DNA from: an uncultured Bacteroidaceae bacterium
Lineage (GTDB): Bacteria > Bacteroidota > Bacteroidia > Bacteroidales > Bacteroidaceae
Assembly: GCA_905234555.1 (NCBI GenBank)
Contig: CAJOHO010000007.1
Span: 1-53,258 of the forward strand
DNA length: 53,258 bases
Direction: 5' to 3'
Made by a program: the position numbers and the translations under genes. The notes under the pieces are model-generated. The model saw only the letters and a program-made list of their open reading frames with translations, was not told where the DNA came from and did not search any database. Shown piece by piece: positions 17,696 through 25,693 of the stretch (within the stretch, counting starts at the first letter, position 1; the number at the start of each line of letters is the position of its first letter).

Positions 17696-18826
17696 ATGAA
17701 GTACTATCTGATTGTCGGAGAAGCGTCGGGCGACCTGCATGCGTCGAACCTCATGAAGGCTTTGCTGCAGCAGGATCCTCATGCCGATTTCCGCTTCTAT
17801 GGCGGTGAACGCATGGCAGCCGTGGGCGGTACACAGGTGAAGCACTACAGGGAACTGGCTTATATGGGCTTCATCCCTGTGCTCATGCACCTGCGCACCA
17901 TCCTGCGCAACATGAAACGCTGCAAGGAGGATATCGTGGCGTGGAATCCCGATGTGGTCATTCTGGTGGATTACCCAGGTTTCAATCTCAAGATAGCCCA
18001 ATTCCTGCGAAAAAACACCTCCATCCCTACCTATTATTATATAGCGCCCAAAATCTGGGCATGGAAAGAACATCGCATCAAGAACATCCGTCGCGACATC
18101 GACGAGTTGTTCTCCATCCTCCCCTTCGAAGTCGATTTCTTTGAGAAGAAGCACCACTACCCCATCCACTACGTTGGCAATCCTTGCGTAGATGCTATTG
18201 CTGCCTATAAGACGGAAAACCACACAGCGAACTCCAGTTTTCCCACCCCGTACATCGCTATCCTGGCTGGCAGCAGGGAGCAGGAAATCAAGGATAATCT
18301 GGCTCGTATGGTGAGAGCAGCCAGCCGCTTCAAAGCATACCGTCTAGTGTTGGCTGCAGCTCCCAACATCAGCTTAGAGCTTTACAAGAAGTATATTCCG
18401 CAGGGAACTGATATTCAGATTGTTTACGACAAGACATACGACGTGGTCGAACATGCTGCAGCAGCCCTCGTCACATCGGGAACAGCCACACTGGAGACCG
18501 CCATCCTGCGTACGCCGCAGGTAGTTTGCTACCACCTCAGCATGGGTAAGATTTATCGTCTGCTCAAACGTCTGATCCTCAAAATCCAGTGGGTGTCGCT
18601 GGTCAATCTGGTGGTGAACCGCGAGATAGTGACAGAACTGCTGGGCGACCAGATGAACGAAGAAAACGTAGCCAAAGAACTGGAAGCCATTCTGCCTAGA
18701 GGCAACCGCCGCGAACAGATGTTGAAGGACTATGACGAGATGAACCGGAAGCTCGGTCCGGCAGGAGCGTCGGAAAGGGCTGCCCAGATTATGATTCAAA
18801 AATTAAGAAAGAAAGATGAAGAATGA
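17696..18826 (+). CDS. lpxB: lipid-A-disaccharide synthase
   Basis: This 376-residue peripheral membrane glycosyltransferase (GT19) starts MKYYLIVGEASGDLHASNLM. Family motifs are FYGGERMAAVGG, VDYPGFNLKIAQFLR, YYIAPKIWAWKEHR, HYVGNPCVDAI, ILAGSREQEIKDNL and SGTATLETAILRTPQVVCY. It joins UDP-diacylglucosamine and lipid X in lipid A synthesis. It overlaps the following 98-codon gene by 11 bases. Confidence 0.96.
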   Translation: MKYYLIVGEASGDLHASNLMKALLQQDPHADFRFYGGERMAAVGGTQVKHYRELAYMGFIPVLMHLRTILRNMKRCKEDIVAWNPDVVILVDYPGFNLKIAQFLRKNTSIPTYYYIAPKIWAWKEHRIKNIRRDIDELFSILPFEVDFFEKKHHYPIHYVGNPCVDAIAAYKTENHTANSSFPTPYIAILAGSREQEIKDNLARMVRAASRFKAYRLVLAAAPNISLELYKKYIPQGTDIQIVYDKTYDVVEHAAAALVTSGTATLETAILRTPQVVCYHLSMGKIYRLLKRLILKIQWVSLVNLVVNREIVTELLGDQMNEENVAKELEAILPRGNRREQMLKDYDEMNRKLGPAGASERAAQIMIQKLRKKDEE

Positions 18827-19112
18827 TGGTTTTGTAGCAAAGTATAAGAAAACTTATACGATTGAAGATGCAAATGAACTGAAAGAATGGATTGCCAAAA
18901 CGAAACCGACCGGTTCATTTGATATGGGTCATGGCATCAAGGTGAAGGATGCCACAGACTATTGTGAGTCCATCCTTGAAGTGTTAGAGAAGAGCTATGA
19001 CAACGTCACCTTCTCCGGAGAGATCTATACATTCCTTCTGTTCAGGCAGTTATGGGAGGAGCAGCATGGTCAGACCTCAGCTCAGGCTCCAACAGATTCG
19101 TCAGATCAATAA
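18816..19112 (+). CDS. hypothetical protein (98 aa) after lpxB
   Basis: I do not recognise this family. The protein starts MKNDGFVAKYKKTYTIEDAN, is charged and soluble, with no signal or membrane span. It overlaps the end of lpxB by 11 bases, suggesting co-translation. Its last 71 bases also overlap the convergent 3' end of rsmA, so the tail QTSAQAPTDSSDQ or the tail of RsmA is probably a recent extension. Coding is supported by frame length and coupling to lpxB only. Confidence 0.6.
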   Translation: MKNDGFVAKYKKTYTIEDANELKEWIAKTKPTGSFDMGHGIKVKDATDYCESILEVLEKSYDNVTFSGEIYTFLLFRQLWEEQHGQTSAQAPTDSSDQ

Positions 19113-19863
19113 ACTCCTGTACGGATAACTGTTCAGGACGACGAGTCAGCAGCGAAGAATGAAGCGTGAAGAATGAAGACTTTGCGGGTAGCAGCTGACG
19201 AAGACTGACACGAAGCATCTTTCGCCGCTGATTGAACGTGGACTTGACTACTTGTTTGAAAAGCTGCTCGTCGCATCCCAGTTCTGACACTTTGTTGCGA
19301 GTCATGCGGATGACGGCACTTTTTACCTTTGGTGGCGGATTGAACACATGCTCGTGAACTGTGAAAAGGTATTCCACATCGTACCAAGCCTGCATCAGTA
19401 CGGACAACACGCCGTATGTCTTGCTGCCAGGAGCAGCTGCCATCCGTTCTGCCACTTCCTTCTGAATCATACCTGTGCAGCAGGGAATTAAGTCCTTATA
19501 TTCCAGCATCTTGAAAAAGATCTGGCTAGAGATATTATAAGGATAGTTGCCCGTCAACACGAACGGCTGTCCCCCGAAGACAGCGTTCAGATCCATCGCC
19601 AGAAAATCAGCTTCTATTATCTTGCCGTCGAGTTCAGGGAAATGTTCCTGAAGGTAAGGCACCGACTCGCGGTCTATCTCCACCACTTTCAGCGGACGTG
19701 ATTTTTTCACCAGGAACTGAGTGAGCACACCCATACCCGGTCCTACTTCGAGGACTGGAATTGCTGGACAGGCATCCACCGTGTCAGCGATATCGGAAGC
19801 TATCTTCAAATCTGTCAAAAAATGCTGTCCTAAGAACTTTTTAGGGCGAACTTGGTTCATCAT
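19042..19863 (-). CDS. rsmA: 16S rRNA dimethyladenosine transferase
   Basis: This 273-residue enzyme starts MMNQVRPKKFLGQHFLTDLK. It has the SAM-binding VLEVGPGMGVLTQF (37-50), EADFLAMD, the catalytic NYPY (106-109), and the KsgA C-terminal marks STFNQRRKMLR and RRPEQLSVQEF. It dimethylates the two adenines in the 3' helix of 16S rRNA. Between LRQLLP (221-226) and RRPEQL (241-246) there is the odd segment AKSSFFTLHSSLLT, encoded by a low-complexity GAAGAATGAAG-type tract (19150-19180) that looks like intergenic DNA. Its 3' end overlaps the convergent small gene. A minus promoter box lies at 19956-19963. Confidence 0.94.
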   Translation of the reverse strand: MMNQVRPKKFLGQHFLTDLKIASDIADTVDACPAIPVLEVGPGMGVLTQFLVKKSRPLKVVEIDRESVPYLQEHFPELDGKIIEADFLAMDLNAVFGGQPFVLTGNYPYNISSQIFFKMLEYKDLIPCCTGMIQKEVAERMAAAPGSKTYGVLSVLMQAWYDVEYLFTVHEHVFNPPPKVKSAVIRMTRNKVSELGCDEQLFKQVVKSTFNQRRKMLRVSLRQLLPAKSSFFTLHSSLLTRRPEQLSVQEFIDLTNLLEPELRSDHAAPPITA

Positions 19864-19919
19864 CAGCGATAATTAATAATTTTTAAACGTAGTTTTACGT
19901 TTATTTGTGGAATAATTAG

Positions 19920-19927
19920 TATCTTTG
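19920..19927 (+). promoter_or_regulatory. -7 promoter box of the flippase-like gene
   Basis: TATCTTTG, about 54 bases before the ATG at 19981. It lies 29 bases from the opposing rsmA box, so the two divergent promoters are interleaved. Confidence 0.6.
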
Positions 19928-19955
19928 CAATAAATTTGCGCTCAGAAAGAGAGTG

Positions 19956-19963
19956 CAAAGTTA
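19956..19963 (-). promoter_or_regulatory. -7 promoter box of rsmA
   Basis: TAACTTTG on the minus strand, about 93 bases before the rsmA ATG, inside the plus-strand leader of the divergent gene. TTTTTGC near 19983-19989 could act as the upstream element. Confidence 0.5.
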
Positions 19964-19980
19964 GCAATTATCAACAAAAT

Positions 19981-20964
19981 ATGCAAAAATCCACAAAAAA
20001 AACTCTCAAGATTATCCTTCCCATCCTCTTGGGAGGTGCAATTCTGTGGTGGATGTATCGCGAATTTGACTTCCGACGCATCTCCGACACACTGATTCGT
20101 GACATGAATTGGTGGTGGATGGCTTTTTCGTTGGTTTTTGGTGTAACCGCACAGGTATTCCGAGGACTTCGTTGGCAGCAGACCCTCGCTCCGTTGGGTG
20201 AGAAACCACGTCGCAGCACCTGCATCCACGCCATTTTCCTCTCCTACGCCTCCAGCCTGATTATTCCCCGCATCGGTGAAGTGACACGTTGCGGCGTTTT
20301 GAGCCGTTATGAAGGGACTTCCTTCTCAAAATCCTTAGGCACCGTCATCACAGAGCGAATCATCGACTCGATTCTCATCCTTACCATCCTGGTGGTGGTG
20401 ATCCTTTCACAGCTGGGAATTTTCAGTCATTTCTTCCAGCAGACAGGAGTGAACATCAGTAAGACACTTCGCAGTTTCTCCACAACTGGCTACATCGTCA
20501 CAGCTCTCTTGCTAATCATCACGGTGGTCTTCCTCTATCTCATCCTGCGTAAGTTCACCGTTCCTACCAAAATCCGCAAGATGGCTTCCGACATCAAAGC
20601 CGGCATCCTCTCCCTGCGTGACGTAGAGAACAAACCCCTGTTCGTATTCTACACCTTGGGAATTTGGGTCAGCTATTTCCTCCACTTCTATCTTACGTTC
20701 TTCTGCTTCTCCTTTACTGCCAATCTGGGCATTCAGACAGCCTTAGTGGCTTTCATCGTAGGAGGCATTGCCGTGATTGTTCCCACGCCCAACGGTCTGG
20801 GACCTTGGCACTTTGCCGTCAAAACCATTCTGGTGATTTATGGAGTGGCTGCCGTCCATGCTGAGACGTTTGTATTGATTGTCCACTCCATCCAGACGGC
20901 ACTGATTCCCCTCCTCGCCGTCTTTTCCCTCATCGTTCTCAAGAAAAAATCAATCACCACATAA
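19981..20964 (+). CDS. lysylphosphatidylglycerol synthase-like (UPF0104/YbhN) membrane protein
   Basis: This 327-residue protein has about eight membrane spans and starts MQKSTKKTLKIILPILLGGA. The family pattern is visible: VTAQVFRGLRWQQTL, FLSYASSLIIPRIGEVTRCG, TVITERIIDSILIL and a final VPTPNGLGPWHFAVK. This is the flippase-like membrane domain of MprF/YbhN without the synthase part; it probably moves or handles lipids at the inner membrane. The frame is open from 19936, but the ATG at 19981 comes after the promoter and matches the family start. Confidence 0.85.
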   Translation: MQKSTKKTLKIILPILLGGAILWWMYREFDFRRISDTLIRDMNWWWMAFSLVFGVTAQVFRGLRWQQTLAPLGEKPRRSTCIHAIFLSYASSLIIPRIGEVTRCGVLSRYEGTSFSKSLGTVITERIIDSILILTILVVVILSQLGIFSHFFQQTGVNISKTLRSFSTTGYIVTALLLIITVVFLYLILRKFTVPTKIRKMASDIKAGILSLRDVENKPLFVFYTLGIWVSYFLHFYLTFFCFSFTANLGIQTALVAFIVGGIAVIVPTPNGLGPWHFAVKTILVIYGVAAVHAETFVLIVHSIQTALIPLLAVFSLIVLKKKSITT

Positions 20965-21043
20965 TTTCTTCACACATTCATTCGTTATTCCATTCATCCA
21001 TAATTCCATTCATCCGTAATTCCGATAATCCGTTATCCAGCCC

Positions 21044-22627
21044 ATGCATCGCTTATTCCATATATGCCTTTCTCTTGTCGCTCTCATCCTGTGCGTATGT
21101 ACAGCCTGTACGGATATCGACGGCGATTTCACCACCTCCCCCACCGCTCGACTGACGATGGAGATGGACACTGTGCCGTTCGACACCGTCTTCACAGGCA
21201 TCACTTCATCCACTCGGCGCGTCAAGGTGTATAACCACAACGACAAGGATTTGCGCATCACACAAGTCAGTCTGTCACAAGGCGAAGACAGTCCTTTCCG
21301 CGTGAATGTGGATGGGCAGTCGGTGGGAAGCGGCATCGGTAACCTCGAAATTATGGCGCACGACAGTTTGTTTGTGTTCTGTGAAGTCACCCCAAAGGAC
21401 AACCAAAGCGAATTGCCTACCGTCGTTCGCGATTCCATCGTCTTTCTCTTGGAGAGCGGTGTGGAACAGTATATGGTGCTGGAAACCTGGGGACAGGACG
21501 TCGTCATCCTTCGTGCACCACGCATCGAGACCGACGAGACTTGGGCAGATCCGCGTCCATACGTCATTTACGACAGTCTCGTGGTGGAAGAAGGAGTTAC
21601 TTTCATGATTGAGCAAGGCGTTACGCTCTGTTTTCACGACAAAGCATTCATGACAGTCCGCGGACAGCTCTTGATTGAAGGAGAGGAAGACAATCCCGTC
21701 ACCCTGCGAGGCGACCGCACCGACCGCATCTTCTCTTACCTCCCCTACGACCGTATGGACGCCCAATGGGGCGGTATCACACTCACCTGTCGGAGTAAGG
21801 ACAACTATATCGCCTATACCAACCTGCGAGCAGCCACTTGGGGCATCGACCTCCAGCCACAGGACGAAGATGTCATGACAGACAATCCTCAGCTCACCCT
21901 CGTCCATTCCAGCATCCACAACGTGAGAAACGATGGTCTCCGTGCCCGCTACACCAGCCTCTATGTCGCCAACTCAGAAATCTCGAATGCTGGCGGCAAT
22001 TGCGTCAGTTTGCTGGGCGGAAGCGCCTTGTTCGTCCACACCACACTGGCTCAGTTCTACCCTTGGAGTGGACAGCAAGGTAAGGCACTCTACTTCACCA
22101 ACATCATCAAGGCATCCAGCGAAGAAGAGGGTGACACCATTTTGCCACTGCATCAGGCAGAATTCCAGAACTGCCTCATCACAGGCAAAACCACTGACGA
22201 AATTCAGGGAACCAGTGTGGAAGACCGAGAAAACATAGATTTCAAGGTGAATTTCCTCAACTGCCTGGTCAATATCGACTTGGGCGATGTGAACGACGAG
22301 AAAACTGCCTCTGCCCGCTCCCTGTTTACCAACTGCGTGAACGAGACAGAAGCTTTTCACCAGAAGGAACGTCCGGAACAAAGCCAGCTCGACAGTCTGG
22401 TGTGGGGAAAGAAGAATTTCCTCACCATCGACAATGAGAACTACTGCTATGATTTTCAGCTCGATTCATTGTCGAACGCCAGAGGAATAGGTGCAACAGA
22501 ACCAGCCAAACTCTTCCCATACGACAGATATACACGACCTCGTCCCGAAAAGAACCCAGACGCAGGCTGCTATCAATACTTTTTGCAGGAAAAAGAAGAA
22601 AATAAAGGAAGTAATAAAAGAAAATAA
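21044..22627 (+). CDS. right-handed parallel beta-helix lipoprotein
   Basis: This 527-residue protein starts with a lipoprotein signal, MHRLFHICLSLVALILCVCT then ACTD (lipobox Cys near residue 22). An N-terminal Ig-like part (about 35-165; MDTVPFDTVFTGITSSTRRV) is followed by a beta-helix-like part with short repeated strands (VVEEGVTFMIEQGVTLCFHD, LTLVHSSIHNVRNDGLRA, SLYVANSEISNAGGN). The C-terminus, RPRPEKNPDAGCYQY, is a conserved ending in this Bacteroidota group. It is probably anchored in the outer membrane; ligand or substrate is unknown. It is followed within 4 bases by an NlpC/P60 hydrolase, suggesting a shared cell-envelope role. The preceding 79 bases are an ATTCCATTCATCC-type low-complexity tract. 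Confidence 0.75.
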   Translation: MHRLFHICLSLVALILCVCTACTDIDGDFTTSPTARLTMEMDTVPFDTVFTGITSSTRRVKVYNHNDKDLRITQVSLSQGEDSPFRVNVDGQSVGSGIGNLEIMAHDSLFVFCEVTPKDNQSELPTVVRDSIVFLLESGVEQYMVLETWGQDVVILRAPRIETDETWADPRPYVIYDSLVVEEGVTFMIEQGVTLCFHDKAFMTVRGQLLIEGEEDNPVTLRGDRTDRIFSYLPYDRMDAQWGGITLTCRSKDNYIAYTNLRAATWGIDLQPQDEDVMTDNPQLTLVHSSIHNVRNDGLRARYTSLYVANSEISNAGGNCVSLLGGSALFVHTTLAQFYPWSGQQGKALYFTNIIKASSEEEGDTILPLHQAEFQNCLITGKTTDEIQGTSVEDRENIDFKVNFLNCLVNIDLGDVNDEKTASARSLFTNCVNETEAFHQKERPEQSQLDSLVWGKKNFLTIDNENYCYDFQLDSLSNARGIGATEPAKLFPYDRYTRPRPEKNPDAGCYQYFLQEKEENKGSNKRK

Positions 22628-22630
22628 CAA

Positions 22631-23257
22631 ATGACGCAAATGAAAACAATTCGTATCATCCTAACTGTATCATTATCCCTCTTCATCGGCTCGTCCCAAG
22701 CTCAGGATATAGCTTCAACGCCAGCACCCCGTGACACCATCTCTGGCAAGCATACCACACCTCCCAATATGCCCCAAACCGAGATAGGCAAAGACACGGA
22801 GGAGGGGCATGCCGTCACGCTTGCCGACTCTATCATTGCGGAAGCCAAACGGCATCTGGGCAAACGCTACGTTCATGGCACAGCCGGACCGAACACCTTC
22901 GACTGCTCCGGATTCACTTCCTATGTGATGTCGGAATTCGGCATCAACCTCTCACGTTCCAGTTCCTATCAATATACCCAGGGTATACCAGTCAGCCGTG
23001 ATCAGCTGCAGCCAGGCGACCTTGTCTTCTTCAAGGGAAGAACGGCCCAACGTGTGGGACACGTAGGTCTCGTCGTCAGCGTAGAACCCGAAAACCGCTC
23101 TTTCCATTTCATCCATGCAGCCACTTCACGAGGAATCGTCATCAACGACTTTGCATCGTCGGCTTATTACATCCGCCGTTATGTCAGTGCCAAACGAGTG
23201 CTACAAATGCGCAAGCCTCAACTCCCCTCAAAACCAGCCGCAGAGGCCAAGAAATAA
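22631..23257 (+). CDS. NlpC/P60 family cell-wall endopeptidase
   Basis: This 208-residue exported protein has a signal peptide (to about residue 25, SSQAQ). The catalytic domain (about 65-195) contains NTFDCSGFTSYV with nucleophile Cys92, RVGHVGLVV with His144, and FIHAATSRG with a third polar residue, His162. Such enzymes cut peptidoglycan stem peptides. It lacks the SH3 domains of larger relatives. An alternative ATG lies three codons in (22640). It follows the beta-helix lipoprotein by 4 bases. Confidence 0.92.
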   Translation: MTQMKTIRIILTVSLSLFIGSSQAQDIASTPAPRDTISGKHTTPPNMPQTEIGKDTEEGHAVTLADSIIAEAKRHLGKRYVHGTAGPNTFDCSGFTSYVMSEFGINLSRSSSYQYTQGIPVSRDQLQPGDLVFFKGRTAQRVGHVGLVVSVEPENRSFHFIHAATSRGIVINDFASSAYYIRRYVSAKRVLQMRKPQLPSKPAAEAKK

Positions 23258-23319
23258 CGATTTATGTGGTTTTTTAAAAAAATATCGTCGAAAAGATAGG
23301 AAAACACAGTTTTTTTAAC

Positions 23320-23327
23320 TATCTTTG
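23320..23327 (+). promoter_or_regulatory. -7 promoter box of pepD
   Basis: TATCTTTG after a T-rich run, about 73 bases before the pepD ATG. Confidence 0.6.
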
Positions 23328-23399
23328 CTACGAATTTCAGAAACTGCTGAAATGACAGGTTTCTATCCATGAAGTCAACATTAAAAAAACAACTATATT

Positions 23400-24863
23400 A
23401 TGGAAATCTACGATCTTGAACCCAAATGCGTCTGGCGCAATTTCCATGCGCTGACTCAGATTCCCCGTCCATCAGGACATACGGAACAAGTAGCTAACTT
23501 TCTTGTCGATTTTGCACAGAAGAACGGTGCTGAAGCTCACATCGACGAAGCTGGCAATGTGGTGATGCGCAAACCTGCTACACCTGGTTATGAAAACCGT
23601 GAGACGGTGGTACTCCAAGCCCACATGGATATGGTGCCCCAGAAAGTGAAGGAGAGCAACCACAACTTTGAGACTGACCCCATCGAAACATACATCGACG
23701 GCGACTGGGTTCGTGCCAAAGGAACCACATTGGGCAGTGACGACGGTATGGGTGTGGCTGCGGCAATGGCTGTACTGGAAGACCCCAATGCTGCTCACGG
23801 TCCACTGGAAGTACTCATTACCAAGGACGAAGAGACGGGCATGTATGGTGCCTTCGGGCTGAAAGCCGGTGAACTGGAAGCCAAGTATATGCTCAACCTC
23901 GACTCTGAAACCCTGGGTGAAATCACCATTGGCTGTGCTGGCGGTATGGACGTGGTGTGCAGCATGGAATACCAGCCGCTGAACATCAATGCCGAAGGTA
24001 TGGAGGCCTTCCGTATCACGATGAAGGGACTGCGTGGCGGTCACTCCGGTCTGGAGATCAATGAAGGAAGAGCCAATGCCAACAAACTGATGGCACGCCT
24101 GCTCTTTGCTGCCGTCAACACGGAATGCGCGTGGGTTTGCAGCTGGCACGGAGGAAATATGCGCAACGCCATTCCTCGTGAAGGCGAAGCCGTGGTTGTA
24201 GCTCCCAAGCAGAAAGCCGACGATCTGAAAGCGCTGGTGGAAAAATGCCGTGTCCTCTTCAACAAGGAGTTTGAAGAAATTGAGCACGGAAACATCGAGC
24301 TGACCATTGAGCCGACCGACATTCCTGCCACCGCCATTCCTGAAGAGATCCAAACCAACCTGATCAACGCAGTGATGGCAGCCCACGACGGCGTACTGCG
24401 CTATATTCCTACGATTCCAGAAATCGTGGAGACTTCGTCGAATCTCGCCATCATCCATGTAGAAGAAGGCAAGGCCGACATCGCCATTCTGGCTCGCAGC
24501 TCTGCCGACAGCATGAAACTGTGGCTCTGCAACTCGCTGATGGCTTGCTTCTCGATGGCTGGCATGAAAGTGTCGTTCGAAGGCGGCTACAGCGGCTGGC
24601 AGCCAAACACCAAGTCCCCACTGGTGGCAGCTATGTCGCAGGTCTATGAGAAGATGTATAACGAAAAGCCCATCGTCCAGGTTTGCCATGCAGGTCTGGA
24701 ATGTGGCATCATCGGTGTCAACTACCCAGAGATGGATATGGCTTCCATCGGTCCGACCCTCCGTTCACCCCACACACCCGACGAACGCTGCCTGATTCCA
24801 TCCGTCGGAAAATTCTACGATTATGTGCTGGAGATGCTGAAAAACATCCCTGTAAAGGCTTAA
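23400..24863 (+). CDS. pepD: aminoacyl-histidine dipeptidase (M20C)
   Basis: This 487-residue cytosolic metallopeptidase starts MEIYDLEPKCVWRNFHALTQ. Zinc-site motifs are QAHMDMVPQK, KGTTLGSDDGMGVAAA, and TKDEETGMYGAFGL. The dimerisation/lid region has GLRGGHSGLEINEGRANAN and the C-terminal part has CHAGLECGII and IGPTLRSPHTPDE. It cleaves Xaa-His and related dipeptides. A MerR-type regulator begins 20 bases later on the same strand. Confidence 0.95.
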   Translation: MEIYDLEPKCVWRNFHALTQIPRPSGHTEQVANFLVDFAQKNGAEAHIDEAGNVVMRKPATPGYENRETVVLQAHMDMVPQKVKESNHNFETDPIETYIDGDWVRAKGTTLGSDDGMGVAAAMAVLEDPNAAHGPLEVLITKDEETGMYGAFGLKAGELEAKYMLNLDSETLGEITIGCAGGMDVVCSMEYQPLNINAEGMEAFRITMKGLRGGHSGLEINEGRANANKLMARLLFAAVNTECAWVCSWHGGNMRNAIPREGEAVVVAPKQKADDLKALVEKCRVLFNKEFEEIEHGNIELTIEPTDIPATAIPEEIQTNLINAVMAAHDGVLRYIPTIPEIVETSSNLAIIHVEEGKADIAILARSSADSMKLWLCNSLMACFSMAGMKVSFEGGYSGWQPNTKSPLVAAMSQVYEKMYNEKPIVQVCHAGLECGIIGVNYPEMDMASIGPTLRSPHTPDERCLIPSVGKFYDYVLEMLKNIPVKA

Positions 24864-24883
24864 CTCATAAAACGTCAATCATT

Positions 24884-25231
24884 ATGGCATTCAAACCGAG
24901 CAAAGAACTCAAACTCTACTACTCCATCAGTGAAGTGGCAAAGATGTTTGAAGTATCAGAAACCCTGCTGCGTTTCTGGGAAAAGGAATTTCCCTCTCTC
25001 TCTCCTGTCAAGAGCGGAAGAGGCATCCGACAATACTCTAAGGAAGACGTGGAGGAAGTACGCATCATCTATCACCTCGTGAAAGAACGCGGAATGACCC
25101 TCGAAGGTGCACGCAACAGCATGAAAAGAAGACGTCAGTCCACCAACAAGAATATCAGCGTGATTGACCGCCTCACACGAGTTCGCGATGAGCTTCAAGC
25201 TATCAGCAAGGAATTTAACGCACTGACATAA
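24884..25231 (+). CDS. MerR family transcriptional regulator
   Basis: This 115-residue protein starts MAFKPSKELKLYYSISEVAK. It has the MerR winged-helix pattern YSISEVAKMFEVSETLLRFW, EKEFPSLSPVKSGRGIRQYS and a recognition wing, then a short coiled-coil dimerisation helix (IDRLTRVRDELQAISKEFNA). There is no ligand-binding domain, as in many Bacteroidota MerR-like proteins. The longer frame from 24683 overlaps pepD and is not used. It lies between pepD and an unknown acidic protein. Confidence 0.88.
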   Translation: MAFKPSKELKLYYSISEVAKMFEVSETLLRFWEKEFPSLSPVKSGRGIRQYSKEDVEEVRIIYHLVKERGMTLEGARNSMKRRRQSTNKNISVIDRLTRVRDELQAISKEFNALT

Positions 25232-25244
25232 TCCTTTCATCGTC

Positions 25245-25685
25245 ATGGAAATAACTCAACAAACCAGTCAGCAACTGGCAAAGCTCGTCAACGACACACT
25301 CGCACGAATCAGTCAGGAAGAAGAGGAACTCATCACCGACTTCCACATCACCACCAACGCTGAAAACGGAGAAGTCACCATCTGTGACGACAACGACAAC
25401 GTATTGGCTGTCACCACAGTGGAAGGTTACGAAGAAGCCGACGAGGCTGAATTCAGACAACTGGTAGGAAAAGTCATCAAGAAAGAACTGGAAACGCTGA
25501 ACAAAGCCAAAGCGTTCGAGTCCTTGAACATTTTCCGCCCCTTCTCCTTCGTGCTGGTTGATGCCGACTACGAAACCATCGAGGACTTGCTGGTCGTAGA
25601 CGACGACACCATCATGGTCAGCGACGAACTGCTGAAGGGACTGGATGAAGAGTTAGACGACTTTATCAAAAAACTACTCCAATAA
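25245..25685 (+). CDS. acidic hypothetical protein (146 aa)
   Basis: I do not recognise a named family. The protein is soluble and very acidic (ITDFHITTNAENGEVTICDD, DADYETIEDLLVVDDDTIMV) with a C-terminal helix DEELDDFIKKLLQ. Gene spacing is tight: 13 bases after the MerR gene and 8 bases before malQ, so it is probably in their operon. No motif reveals an activity. Confidence 0.7.
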   Translation: MEITQQTSQQLAKLVNDTLARISQEEEELITDFHITTNAENGEVTICDDNDNVLAVTTVEGYEEADEAEFRQLVGKVIKKELETLNKAKAFESLNIFRPFSFVLVDADYETIEDLLVVDDDTIMVSDELLKGLDEELDDFIKKLLQ

Positions 25686-25693
25686 CATCAACC

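Noticed and set aside
23472-24689. 405-codon open frame antisense to pepD
   Set aside because: PepD has intact metal-binding motifs; the antisense frame is His-rich noise.
24683-24883. N-terminal extension of the MerR gene
   Set aside because: It overlaps the end of pepD in another frame and has no similarity to the family; ATG 24884 is used.
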